Shown piece after piece: positions 8,328-16,439 of a DNA stretch of 64,000 bases. Position numbers and translations under genes: made by a program. The stretch spans positions 186,001 through 250,000 of the forward strand of contig NZ_FODR01000007.1 in assembly GCF_900110415.1 (NCBI RefSeq), in the 5' to 3' direction. Numbering within the stretch: position 1 is the first letter of the stretch; the number at the start of each line of letters is the position of its first letter. The stretch comes from Mucilaginibacter sp. OK283 (GTDB taxonomy: Bacteria > Bacteroidota > Bacteroidia > Sphingobacteriales > Sphingobacteriaceae). The notes under the pieces are model-generated. The model saw only the letters and a program-made list of their open reading frames with translations, was not told where the DNA came from and ran no database searches.

Positions 8328-10487
8328 TTATGTTCTCTTTTTATTTGCAGTTGTTTTATTAAGCACCCACCCGCCAAATTTGCTGCCCAGCGTCTTTAAA
8401 AATACCAGGTGAGGTTTTTGTGCATTGGTCAGTTCTTTATTTGCCTCAAAAATGGCAATAGTTTTATTAGCAAACAGGAGCCATTCTTTTGATTTATTTA
8501 ACGCTGTTAGCGGGGCTGTATCAATAATAATAATATCGTATTTTGACTTTAAATCGTCAAAGCGGTTTTTAATAAAGGCTTCGTCGGCAATTTCCAGCAA
8601 CGTAACATCATTGCCATGGTTGCCCAGCGTAGTAGCTACGCTGCTGTTTATTTCGATACTGCTGTGCGGATTGTCTTTAAAATAATCCTCTAAAAACAAC
8701 AACGGGTGCAGTGCATTTGTTAAATCCGGCCGCTCAAAGTTTCCATCAATTAATAAAACCTTTTTATTGATCATGGCATAGGAGTAGGCCAGGCTTGCAG
8801 CAAAAAGTGTTTTACCCTCATGGGCACTTAAACTGGTAACGGCCACAATTTTTTCTCCACGTAATTCCTGGTCAATTTCAAATCTTACAGATCGTAGCAA
8901 ATCTTTGTATTGTTGCATTTTATCCCGGTTTTCAATATCCCAAAGTTTCCTGAGGTCAAGGTCGGTGCCAGGTATCCTGTTTAGATAGCCAAGTAATGGC
9001 AACTGGGTTTTATTAACAAGTTCGGCAGGCTCCTTTATAGTATTATCAAAATAAAACATCAGGAACAACACAAACACGCACCCAAAAAGCGTTACCACAA
9101 CGCTTATAACTATCAATAGCATCTTTTTGGATGGTTGCGGGGCTTCAGGCTCGGCTTTCTCCACCTGTATCAGCTCGATGTTGAAATTTGATTTAAGGTT
9201 GGTAGCATTGTATTTATTCAACACGTCAAGGTATTCCTGGCTGGCAATGTTGATGTCAAAATCGTAAGTTTTTACCTTGGCATCAAACGGCACCAGGCTT
9301 GCAAATTTGGCGTTCAGTTTGGCCAGTTCGGCATTAATAGATTGCAGGCCATATTTGGCCAGGTCGCGTGCTATTTCAAGGCCCAGTTTTTGCTTAACCA
9401 ATTCGTCTTTATGTGTAAGCGGATTGGTAATATATTGGTCTGATGAGATATTTATTTGAGCCGATAATGATTTTTGAAGCGAATCAAGGGCGGGTTTATA
9501 TTTAGGATCGTAATTACTGCGGATATACCTGTTTTGAGTGTTATGAAGTTCATCCTGGGTTGCGGTAATAGTCTGGTTAATTTTGCTTGATACCGACTCG
9601 AAATATTTTCTGTCGCCGGGATCAAACCTGCTGTCAATCTTTTTTAGCGTCCCATCGTAAGATGCAATTTCTTTTTCGGCATCCTGCTTTTTATCATTGT
9701 AGCTAATTATCTGGCTAAAAATAGCCCTCGACTGCTCTTCAAGGTTTATTATCCCGTTATCTATTTTGTATTGTTGTAGCTGCGCCGTTTTTTCGCGAAG
9801 GGCGGTCCTTTTTTGAACAAGTAAATCGGATAAAAATGAAACGGCGTTTGATTGGTTTTTCTTTACCGCCTGGGTATAGTAGTTAATAAACTGCGTACAT
9901 AATATATTAACCACATCTGCAGACAATTGCGGGTTGGCCGAATCATAAGTTATAGTTATAAAATCACTATCCTCATCCCTGTAAATAATCAGGTTCTTGC
10001 GTAAAGATGCATCATCATATTTCATCGAGTGCAACAGGTCGTTCATAACAAGTTCCTGTTTGTTATAAAGCTGCAGCGGTTCAAAGTGATTAAATTTGTA
10101 TTCAAAAAACTTTAATGCGGCATCGCGCTCGTATTCGGCCATTTCTGCAAGCATTTTGCTTGGTTTGCTGTAGGGGTAGGCCGGATACTTAAGGTCATGT
10201 ATAATTAGCGAGTAGGATACCTGGCTCACTATCCGCTTAAGCTTCATAATAGCCATCAGGTTGCTAAATTCGCTGAAAGCCTGTTGTGCCTGCATGCTTG
10301 CGTTCGCGTCTTTATCCAGCAAGTGCCGCGATGCATCAATTATCCCTGTAGCAATTTGCGCATGTGAAATATAGGTGTCGGGCAGCTTTTTAACCAAAAA
10401 AAATGTCCCTATACCCGTTATAAGCGGTATAAAAATGAGTATTAACCGGTATTTTTTTATGAGTTTAAAAAAAAAGCTTAACTCCAT
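8328..10487 (-). CDS. Wzz/GumC-type chain-length protein fused to a BY-kinase-like domain
   Basis: A 719-aa inner-membrane protein. A first helix (about residues 15-33), a long periplasmic coiled-coil-rich region and a second helix (about 455-478) form the Wzz/PCP unit controlling polymer length and export. The cytoplasmic C-terminus resembles bacterial tyrosine kinases. It has Walker A SAHEGKT with Lys559, an A' region reading LLIDGNFERP, and Walker B IIIIDTAPL. The A' box has Asn where the family keeps its second Asp. The tail (NKTTANKKRT) has no tyrosine cluster, so autophosphorylation is doubtful. The start is 2 bp from the TolC-like gene's stop, implying tight coupling. Confidence 0.9.
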   Translation of the reverse strand: MELSFFFKLIKKYRLILIFIPLITGIGTFFLVKKLPDTYISHAQIATGIIDASRHLLDKDANASMQAQQAFSEFSNLMAIMKLKRIVSQVSYSLIIHDLKYPAYPYSKPSKMLAEMAEYERDAALKFFEYKFNHFEPLQLYNKQELVMNDLLHSMKYDDASLRKNLIIYRDEDSDFITITYDSANPQLSADVVNILCTQFINYYTQAVKKNQSNAVSFLSDLLVQKRTALREKTAQLQQYKIDNGIINLEEQSRAIFSQIISYNDKKQDAEKEIASYDGTLKKIDSRFDPGDRKYFESVSSKINQTITATQDELHNTQNRYIRSNYDPKYKPALDSLQKSLSAQINISSDQYITNPLTHKDELVKQKLGLEIARDLAKYGLQSINAELAKLNAKFASLVPFDAKVKTYDFDINIASQEYLDVLNKYNATNLKSNFNIELIQVEKAEPEAPQPSKKMLLIVISVVVTLFGCVFVLFLMFYFDNTIKEPAELVNKTQLPLLGYLNRIPGTDLDLRKLWDIENRDKMQQYKDLLRSVRFEIDQELRGEKIVAVTSLSAHEGKTLFAASLAYSYAMINKKVLLIDGNFERPDLTNALHPLLFLEDYFKDNPHSSIEINSSVATTLGNHGNDVTLLEIADEAFIKNRFDDLKSKYDIIIIDTAPLTALNKSKEWLLFANKTIAIFEANKELTNAQKPHLVFLKTLGSKFGGWVLNKTTANKKRT

Positions 10488-10489
10488 CT

Positions 10490-11170
10490 TTATTTTACGT
10501 CTTCCAGTTTAATTCCTAATAGCTCTTCCAGATTTGTTTTGGCCGTCCAGGTGGCTAATTCTGCCTGCAACATAAACGCATTTTGATTGTAATACGTAGT
10601 TAGTTGTTCATTATATATCTGGAATGTAGTCTCTCCCTTTTGAAAGGCATATTTAAGCTGCTTAACGGCAGTGCCGGCATCTGTTACCGCCCCCGAGCGA
10701 AGCCTTAATTCGGCCATAGCCGCCAAATAAGTAAAATAACTTCTTTTTACCTGCGCTTCAAGGCTAAGCATATACTCTGCCTGCTGGTACTGTGCTATTT
10801 TAAGGGATTCGCTTGCAACGTTTGTATTGGCCGGATTTCTAAGTAATTGGCCTATATTAAGCGTTATTGCTAACTGATACCCTTTGAATATGCTTGGTTT
10901 GGCCTGGTTAACTAAATTTTGCGGACTGTAAATGTACGAAGCCGTCAAGCCATCCAGCCAGGCAAATTTTGTTTGATTGTACGTGCTGCGGGCTATTTTA
11001 ACCTGGCTTTGCCTTGATTTTACTTCCGGATAATTCTTTTTTGCTGTTGCTATCAGCTTATCCAGGTATGTCATGTTTACAGTATTTATGAAAGTTTCCT
11101 GGGCGTGTACCTGCCTGGAAAACAGTGTAATGGATATCAAAAAGCAAGTTATTACTATATTTCTGTTCAT
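10490..11170 (-). CDS. Half-length TolC-like outer membrane protein
   Basis: A 226-aa exported protein: signal peptide MNRNIVITCFLISITLF ending near Ala23, then one outer-membrane-efflux-type helical repeat (ARSTYNQTKFAW..., QAEYMLSLEAQVKRSYFTYLAA). TolC proteins normally have two such repeats and about 430-480 aa, so this is roughly one repeat. The ATG at 11170 places the signal peptide correctly and lies 4 bp after the sugar transferase stop. A longer open frame to 11218 would overlap that gene. It may act as the outer-membrane part of the export route in place of Wza. Whether it forms a channel alone is unknown. Confidence 0.75.
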   Translation of the reverse strand: MNRNIVITCFLISITLFSRQVHAQETFINTVNMTYLDKLIATAKKNYPEVKSRQSQVKIARSTYNQTKFAWLDGLTASYIYSPQNLVNQAKPSIFKGYQLAITLNIGQLLRNPANTNVASESLKIAQYQQAEYMLSLEAQVKRSYFTYLAAMAELRLRSGAVTDAGTAVKQLKYAFQKGETTFQIYNEQLTTYYNQNAFMLQAELATWTAKTNLEELLGIKLEDVK

Positions 11171-11174
11171 TAAT

Positions 11175-12260
11175 TTATACTTTTTCTTTTTGAAAGAGGG
11201 CCGGTATGGTACCGGCAATTATCCGTAAATCTAACCAAATAGAATACTTTTGGGCATAAAAATTATCCAGTTTTTTTCTTTCTCTTTCAGACATGTCTTC
11301 TTTTCCCCGTTTGCTTATCTGCCATAAGCCGGTAAGGCCAGCCGGGCCCAAAAACCTCATCGACCACTCATTAGATGTAAGCATTTCCGCTTCGTAAACA
11401 GGTAAAGGACGGTTACCTACTACCGACATATCGCCCCTGAGGATGTTAAAAAGCTGCGGAAGCTCGTCGAGGCTGGAGTTGCGCAAAAAATTACCGAGCC
11501 TGGTAATGCGCGGGTCGTTTTTTATTTTTACAAAAGCTGCTTTGCCGGCGCCGCCTTCATTGGCATATTGGTTGCTTTCGGTAGATAGCTTGGCCAATAA
11601 CTGATCGGCATCGGTACGCATCGATCTGAATTTATAAAAATCAAACACCTTGTATCCCGTACCAACGCGCTTACTCTTGTAAAATACCGGGCCTTTTGAA
11701 TCCAATTTAATCGCTATGGCTACAAGCAGGTAAATGGGCGACAGGAAGAAAAGCATTGAGCACGATATAATCAGGTCGATAATACGTTTTCCCAAAGGCA
11801 TCTTGTACGTGGTATCAACCTCTTTTGATAGCTCAAGAAGCTTTGGTTTTATCAGCTTAAAAGTTACCAGAAAATTAAGCCTTTCGCGCAAGTCATCAAC
11901 AGAAAACGGGACGCTGTAATAATCGTGCACTCTTAATTGAAGCGCCTTTTGCTTAAGGTTTTTATCGTTTTTGGTTGACAGCAGAACAATAATAGACCCG
12001 TTAAGTAAAAAGCTTCTTTTTATCGATTCAACCAGCGCAAAGCATTTGCCTTCGGTATCGATCTCTATCAGGATAATGTCTGGTACGGTTAATATAGATT
12101 GCTCACCAAGATAAACATCAAGCTGTGTGATAGTATCATTACAAATAATGTTAAAATTATTAAGGCCGCTTAATATGAGGTCTTTTAATTCCAACCCCGC
12201 GTAAGCGATCCTGATGTGCGAGCCGGAATTTTCGTTCCAATCAGACGTTTGTCGATTCAT
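11175..12260 (-). CDS. Polyprenyl-phosphate sugar-1-phosphate transferase with receiver-like N-terminus
   Basis: A 361-aa enzyme that should start repeat-unit synthesis by moving a hexose-1-phosphate to undecaprenyl phosphate. The C-terminal catalytic part has one membrane segment ([20 protein letters not shown]), then [27 protein letters not shown] and [17 protein letters not shown], the bacterial sugar transferase signatures. The first 130 residues resemble a CheY receiver: [16 protein letters not shown] at the phospho-site strand, and VLLST and [11 protein letters not shown] toward the end. The ATG at 12260 overlaps the upstream receiver gene by 20 bp. This replaces the usual multi-helix N-terminus of WbaP-type enzymes. 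Confidence 0.87.
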   Translation of the reverse strand: MNRQTSDWNENSGSHIRIAYAGLELKDLILSGLNNFNIICNDTITQLDVYLGEQSILTVPDIILIEIDTEGKCFALVESIKRSFLLNGSIIVLLSTKNDKNLKQKALQLRVHDYYSVPFSVDDLRERLNFLVTFKLIKPKLLELSKEVDTTYKMPLGKRIIDLIISCSMLFFLSPIYLLVAIAIKLDSKGPVFYKSKRVGTGYKVFDFYKFRSMRTDADQLLAKLSTESNQYANEGGAGKAAFVKIKNDPRITRLGNFLRNSSLDELPQLFNILRGDMSVVGNRPLPVYEAEMLTSNEWSMRFLGPAGLTGLWQISKRGKEDMSERERKKLDNFYAQKYSIWLDLRIIAGTIPALFQKEKV

Positions 12261-12627
12261 AAACTTGTAGAAGTTGGTTAATTGCTGATTTGAGTTCGTT
12301 CGGCTTAAAAGGTTTGTGCATGTAAGCGTCAATTTTGAATGGCATATTGCTCACCTGCTCATCCAGGTCATGTGCTGCAGACAACAGCAATACCGGGATA
12401 TCGCGGTAAAAACCACTTATTTTTACATTTTTAGCAAATGACTGACCATCAAAGTAAGGCATTTGAAGATCAGAAAGGATCAGGTCGGGCAGGTGCCCTT
12501 CTTCCAGCCAGCTAAAAGCCTCAATGCCGTTGTTCTTAACAACACAGTTGTAATCTTTTGAGAGTATAAAACTAAGTAACTTTAATATGCTTAAATCGTC
12601 ATCGACAATTAGTAACGTTTTCTTCAT
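12241..12627 (-). CDS. CheY-like single-domain response regulator
   Basis: A 128-aa stand-alone receiver. The acidic triplet is VDDD at residues 8-11, the phospho-acceptor is Asp53 in LILSDLQMP, Ser83 in LLLSAAHD fits the switch Ser/Thr, and Lys104 is in HKPFKP. There is no output domain, so it must act through a protein partner. It is the first gene of the exopolysaccharide operon and overlaps the sugar transferase gene by 20 bp. This makes the receiver-like N-terminus of that enzyme, or an unseen kinase, the candidate partner. Confidence 0.9.
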   Translation of the reverse strand: MKKTLLIVDDDLSILKLLSFILSKDYNCVVKNNGIEAFSWLEEGHLPDLILSDLQMPYFDGQSFAKNVKISGFYRDIPVLLLSAAHDLDEQVSNMPFKIDAYMHKPFKPNELKSAINQLLQVYESTNV

Positions 12628-13140
12628 ATGATTAATTTGGGAATCAGCTTTAAAGCGGTTAAAACACGTAAACTAATAATTTCAGGGGCCTGTATGGCTT
12701 TAATTATATACAAATTCCTATATTTTTTATTGGTTTGCAAAATGATCAGGTATACGTTAAAAAGAGGTTTAATGTTCCGTTTTTTACTGATATTCCCAAA
12801 AAACCAATGCTGATTAACCAGTTTATGTGCACTTTGACAATTACTGTACCGAAAATACGGATAAAAAATTTACCATAAGCACCAATAATGTTTTTATTTG
12901 TTAACAAGCCCATTATTTATCTTGTTCGTTTTAATTAAAGGATTGCTATGGTTGTATTTGAATTATTATGGCCAAATATGTCCTGCTGTTGAGGAATTTT
13001 TTCCCACTTTGGGAGACCGCTTTTAAAATGGGAAAAAAATTTCCTGACGCGACCTGTTCAATTAAGTAGGAGTTTAATGGGCAGGGGGATATTTTATCGG
13101 CATATTTTATATTTTTGGCAATAAGCAACATTAAAAGGCC
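12628..13140. other. Intergenic region between exopolysaccharide operon and luxR-type gene
   Basis: This 513-bp AT-rich stretch separates divergent genes and should hold the operon promoter. Short open frames on both strands have no credible composition or start context. A TAnnTTTG-like -7 box (TATTTTTG) lies at 13110-13117 for the plus-strand gene. No clear -33 partner or minus-strand promoter was found. The strongest structure is an inverted repeat at 12993-13044. Confidence 0.6.
12993..13044. repeat. Inverted repeat, possible hairpin or operator
   Basis: The arms TTTTTTCCCA at 12997-13006 and TGGGAAAAAA at 13029-13038 are perfectly complementary, with an outer GGAA/TTCC pair at 12993-12996 and 13041-13044. 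The loop is 22 nt. It lies in the divergent intergenic region, about 100 bp before the luxR-type start and 370 bp from the exopolysaccharide operon. It could be a terminator-like hairpin or a protein-binding site. Confidence 0.5.
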
Positions 13141-13608
13141 GTGAATAAGTTTTCAAAAAATAAGCATATCATCATGTATGGTGGTTCGCTGGCTGTACTG
13201 CTGTTTTTAATGAAATGGCTGGAATACCGGTTTATTTTAATAGATCATGCATTCGAGATTTATATTGGCGCCATCGCCGTTGTTTTTACTTCCCTTGGCA
13301 TCTGGCTGGCATTAAAATTAAGTTCGCCGAAAGTTAAAACTATACAAGTTGAAAAAGAGGTTTATATTTATGCCAATGATAATTTTGTTTTAAACGAAAC
13401 CGCGTTAACCCAACTTAATTTAAGTAAGCGCGAGATGGAGGTGTTGCAGTTAATGGCCGATGGCTTAAGTAACCAGGAGATTGCCGCCCGCTTATTTTTA
13501 TCTTTAAATACGGTTAAAACACATTCGTCGCGTTTGTTTGAAAAGCTGGAAGTTGAGCGCCGTACCCAGGCCGTTGATAAAGCTAAGAAACTGGGTATCA
13601 TTGCGTGA
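13141..13608 (+). CDS. Membrane-anchored LuxR-type DNA-binding protein
   Basis: A 155-aa protein starting with GTG (an ATG twelve codons in is the alternative). Two hydrophobic segments (about residues 11-25 and 38-60) are followed by a cytoplasmic LuxR helix-turn-helix. The latter includes LSKREMEVLQLMADGLSNQE and LFLSLNTVKTHSSRLF (about residues 93-150). There is no receiver or autoinducer domain, so the regulator appears tethered to the inner membrane. It is divergent from the exopolysaccharide operon, which makes that operon a candidate target, by position only. Confidence 0.82.
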   Translation: MNKFSKNKHIIMYGGSLAVLLFLMKWLEYRFILIDHAFEIYIGAIAVVFTSLGIWLALKLSSPKVKTIQVEKEVYIYANDNFVLNETALTQLNLSKREMEVLQLMADGLSNQEIAARLFLSLNTVKTHSSRLFEKLEVERRTQAVDKAKKLGIIA

Positions 13609-13711
13609 TAATATTGGTACTTTGGTATGATTTAAGCAAAATCACCCTAAAGTATGACCGCGTTGCAAACCCAAAGCCCCAAATTTGTACCAGAAATTTA
13701 AACTTGAAACA

Positions 13712-14251
13712 ATGAAAAAAAATGTAATCGTTTTTGGATTAATTGCAGGTGCAATAGTATCCGGTTTGATGGCTGTTACCATGGCAATGTGTTATGCCAA
13801 TGGGCACACCAATGGCAGCATGTACTTAGGATATGCTACCATGCTTATTGCTTTTTCCATGATATTTGTAGCTGTTAAAAACTACCGGGATAAATATAAC
13901 GGCGGCGAGATAACTTTTGGGAAAGGGTTTATGATAGGGCTTTACATCGCGCTTATCGCATCTACCTGTTATGTAGTTAGCTGGCTGATAATTTACTACA
14001 ACTTTATGCCCGATTTTATGGAAAGGTATGCAACCCAGGTGCTTGCCGAAGCTAAGGCCGCCGGAGCAAGCGCAAAAGAACTGAGCGATGAGACTGCAAA
14101 AATGGATTCATATAAGCAAATGTATAAGAACCCAATTTTTATAATGTTATTTACTTATGTGGAAATATTGCCCGTAGGCTTAGTTATAGCCGTTATTGCC
14201 GCATTAATATTAAAAAAGAAGCACACAAACAATATTTTGACTGCCGGTTAA
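13712..14251 (+). CDS. DUF4199-type four-helix membrane protein
   Basis: A 179-aa membrane protein with four hydrophobic segments: about residues 4-24, 32-52, 73-95 and 145-168. A hydrophilic loop rich in Ala, Lys and Glu lies between the third and fourth. This length and topology match the DUF4199 family of Bacteroidota, whose function is unknown. The ATG at 13712 is chosen because the residues upstream are not hydrophobic and lack context. It is preceded by the luxR-type gene on the same strand 103 bp away and followed by an inverted repeat before a convergent gene. Confidence 0.8.
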   Translation: MKKNVIVFGLIAGAIVSGLMAVTMAMCYANGHTNGSMYLGYATMLIAFSMIFVAVKNYRDKYNGGEITFGKGFMIGLYIALIASTCYVVSWLIIYYNFMPDFMERYATQVLAEAKAAGASAKELSDETAKMDSYKQMYKNPIFIMLFTYVEILPVGLVIAVIAALILKKKHTNNILTAG

Positions 14252-14255
14252 GCCG

Positions 14256-14328
14256 TAAGCCCGAAGTTATAAGTACTAAGTCAGCTTAACTCTTTTTTCT
14301 TACGACTCCGGGCTTACGACTTCGGGCT
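14256..14328. terminator. Inverted repeat between convergent genes
   Basis: AGCCCGAAGT at 14258-14267 pairs with ACTTCGGGCT at 14319-14328. Inside is a near-direct repeat, CTTACGACTCCGGGCT followed by CTTACGACTTCGGGCT, at 14299-14328, and a T-run at 14293-14298. It sits directly after the DUF4199 stop and before the convergent VOC gene, so a shared terminator is likely. It may also belong to a dispersed repeat family. Confidence 0.55.
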
Positions 14329-14357
14329 ATTTTAACCAAATTCCATGGTTTGCAGCT

Positions 14358-14750
14358 TTAGCCTTTAGCTTCTTCAATAACCGACAGGATATTGCCTGCC
14401 GGGTCATTAAACCACGCTATCGTAGGGCCACCAGCTGTAAATATGCCTTTTTCATTGGTTTTGAAGTTCTCTTCATTGTAAACTATAAATTTAACGTCGC
14501 GCACTGTTAATTCATCTACAGCTTTTTCTACATCGGGTACCGGGAAGTTAAGTATAGTAAAAGTGGCTGGCTCATGATTGGGTTTTGGATATATTACAAT
14601 TGCGTTGCCGCCTGAAATTTCCAGGTGCAATATGCCCGGCATTGCGGTATCATCCTTTACTTCCAGTCCCAATGTTTTGCCGTAAAACTCCTTTGCTTTC
14701 CCGATATCATTTACCGAAAAGCCGCTGAATGCTTTGCTATCTTTTAACAT
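14358..14750 (-). CDS. VOC (glyoxalase/bleomycin-resistance fold) protein
   Basis: A 130-aa single-domain vicinal-oxygen-chelate protein. The N-terminal module begins [21 protein letters not shown], typical of the family, and the second module ends [15 protein letters not shown], where the Glu is a usual metal ligand. Such stand-alone VOC proteins range from dioxygenase-like to antibiotic-binding, and the substrate cannot be told. It begins a minus-strand group of small proteins (VOC, DoxX-like) running from 16321 down to 14358, possibly co-transcribed in parts. Confidence 0.82.
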   Translation of the reverse strand: MLKDSKAFSGFSVNDIGKAKEFYGKTLGLEVKDDTAMPGILHLEISGGNAIVIYPKPNHEPATFTILNFPVPDVEKAVDELTVRDVKFIVYNEENFKTNEKGIFTAGGPTIAWFNDPAGNILSVIEEAKG

Positions 14751-14818
14751 GATGTTCTCCTTTTATTATAACGTTATTATAATAATTAACCGTAGCGGAT
14801 TTTGTTTGCGTATTGAAG

Positions 14819-15040
14819 TTAATCCGTTAATACTTCGGCCCGATAGCCAAAGCGTTTTAAAAAAAGTATCATCGTATTAGCGCATATGGTTCCGCTGTTG
14901 CATTGCACCCGCAATATGTTATCGCAATCGTCCAGATCGAAATTTGCATGATAGCCGGCAAAGGTCTTGTGGATTTCGACCAATAATGCTTTGGCATATT
15001 TACGCCTGTTTACATTGGTTTTAAAAACTTCTACCGTCAT
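14819..15040 (-). CDS. Small hypothetical protein, possible ferredoxin-like fold
   Basis: A 73-aa protein with no signal peptide or membrane segment. It has an alternating pattern: beta-strand VEVFKTNV, a helix RKYAKALLVEIHKTF, then the conserved-looking stretch NFDLDDCDNILRVQC, then a second helix and strand. This beta-alpha-beta-beta-alpha-beta order at about 70 residues resembles heavy-metal-associated-like domains, but the CxxC motif is absent. I have seen similar short proteins in Bacteroidota but can give no function. It lies 36 bp after the DoxX gene, so the two may share a transcript. Confidence 0.65.
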   Translation of the reverse strand: MTVEVFKTNVNRRKYAKALLVEIHKTFAGYHANFDLDDCDNILRVQCNSGTICANTMILFLKRFGYRAEVLTD

Positions 15041-15076
15041 AACAGCTTGATTTTTTAATCCGTGTGCATGTGTTGT

Positions 15077-15466
15077 TTATTTTGCGGTAAATAATGGAGC
15101 ATATTTTTCCCGTTGCGTATAGGCCAGGAATAATACGCCTGCCAGCAATGGTATAACCATAGTAAGCCCCGATGGCGATAAAAATGCATTCACTAAAACA
15201 ATATTTACCATTACCGGGAATAAAACTACTAAAGCGAGTGCAACGTACCTGCCAAATAATAAAAGCAGCGCGCAAACCAATTCGGTTATCTTTATAAGCA
15301 GCATTAAATAACCCGAGGCTTCCAATCCATCGTTAAAAACTTTCATATTGCCTGTTACAGGAGGCATGGTAAATGCATGAAAGTAAACCATGGCAAAATA
15401 GGTTACCGATGCAAACAAAAACATTAGTGCTACCAGTGTGCGTACAATAATTACAGCGATTTTCAT
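15077..15466 (-). CDS. DoxX-like integral membrane protein
   Basis: A 129-aa protein with four hydrophobic segments (about residues 4-27, 50-70, 72-92 and 98-116), the size and layout of the DoxX/DoxD family. Biochemical roles for most members are unknown; some are associated with redox stress or quinone use. It lies 25 bp downstream of a second DoxX-like gene, which points to a small membrane-protein operon. No catalytic motif is visible. Confidence 0.78.
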   Translation of the reverse strand: MKIAVIIVRTLVALMFLFASVTYFAMVYFHAFTMPPVTGNMKVFNDGLEASGYLMLLIKITELVCALLLLFGRYVALALVVLFPVMVNIVLVNAFLSPSGLTMVIPLLAGVLFLAYTQREKYAPLFTAK

Positions 15467-15491
15467 AAAATTTTGTTTTTAGTGTGATTGG

Positions 15492-15878
15492 TTATAATTC
15501 AGTTGATTTTAATTGATTAAACTTTTTCCAGAAATAGTATGCCGCAAACAAAAATACAAGCATGATTATTGGCGGAATGAACTCAATAATGGCATCGCCC
15601 GCAAAAGCCCTTGACGCAATGGCACCAAAAAGAGTGAATGAAAAGCCGGCGTAAGCCCATTCTTTAACTGTCTTGTATTTGTTTTGCAGTATGGCTATTA
15701 CCCCAAGCAGTTTGGCAGTGCCCACTATCACCATAAAATAAATGGGATAACCCAGGTGGTGCAGTACATCAATACCTGTCTGTTGCTTTGTAACTCCGCC
15801 AAAACCGTCACCGGCCATAGCTAATGCCAGTAAAATTGTTAACACCCAGTAGGTGATGTTAATTGTTTTCGCGCTCAT
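15492..15878 (-). CDS. DoxX-like membrane protein
   Basis: A 128-aa protein with four predicted helices, beginning MSAKTINITYWVLTILLA. A conserved-looking stretch LHHLGYPIYFMVIVGTAKLLG at about residues 40-60 is characteristic of the DoxX-like family. The frame remains open upstream to 15926, but that would overlap the VOC/PhnB gene; the ATG at 15878 follows that stop by 11 bp and gives a proper first helix. It likely shares a transcript with the neighbours on both sides. Function unknown. Confidence 0.8.
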   Translation of the reverse strand: MSAKTINITYWVLTILLALAMAGDGFGGVTKQQTGIDVLHHLGYPIYFMVIVGTAKLLGVIAILQNKYKTVKEWAYAGFSFTLFGAIASRAFAGDAIIEFIPPIIMLVFLFAAYYFWKKFNQLKSTEL

Positions 15879-15889
15879 AACCGTCAACG

Positions 15890-16321
15890 TTATTGTGGGC
15901 GGTTGGGTGAATAACTTACCATCCATGATATGCCAAATTTATCGGTAAACCATCCAAACAGGTCGCCCCACTCGGCCATAGCAAGCGGCACTATAACCTG
16001 GCCGCCTGCAGATAGAGCCGCAAATATGGTTTCTGCTTCTTCCTTGCTATCAGCATTGATAGAGACATGATAGTTATTACCCTGTTTGTAGCCCATGCCC
16101 ATTTCACCAATGCTATCGGTAGCCATCAGGATGTTTTTGCCTATGGGCAAGGCAATGTGCATCAGTTTGTCTTTGTCTGCTTCGGCTACGTTCTCAGACC
16201 CTCCCGGCGAATCTTTAAAACGTATCACGGCCAAAAATTCACCGCCAAATACTGATTTGTAAAAGTTAAAAGCTTCTTCGGTTGTACCGGGGAGATTCAA
16301 ATAAGGATTAATTGTTGCCAT
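15890..16321 (-). CDS. PhnB/VOC family protein
   Basis: A 143-aa protein of the PhnB-like (3-demethylubiquinone methyltransferase-like) VOC subfamily. It shows YLNLPGTTEEAFNFYKSVFG at the start, KLMHIALPIG and ILMATDS in the middle, and the C-terminal WGDLFGWFTDKFGISWM typical of the group. No SAM-binding fold is present, so it is not a methyltransferase. Members' ligands are mostly unknown. It is first in the run VOC, DoxX, DoxX, small protein, VOC on the minus strand. Confidence 0.85.
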   Translation of the reverse strand: MATINPYLNLPGTTEEAFNFYKSVFGGEFLAVIRFKDSPGGSENVAEADKDKLMHIALPIGKNILMATDSIGEMGMGYKQGNNYHVSINADSKEEAETIFAALSAGGQVIVPLAMAEWGDLFGWFTDKFGISWMVSYSPNRPQ

Positions 16322-16439
16322 GGTAGTTGAGGTTTCAAGTGATTAAATGTCTGTTGATTGATAATGTAAATCTACAGTCATTAAATATAAACCAAAAGGG
16401 TGTAATACGACAATTAAAGGGTATAATTAACACACTAAA

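Noticed and set aside
12628-12813. 61-codon plus-strand frame beside the receiver gene
   Set aside because: It begins immediately at the divergent start region and contains mainly AT-rich hydrophobic codons. This is probably promoter DNA.
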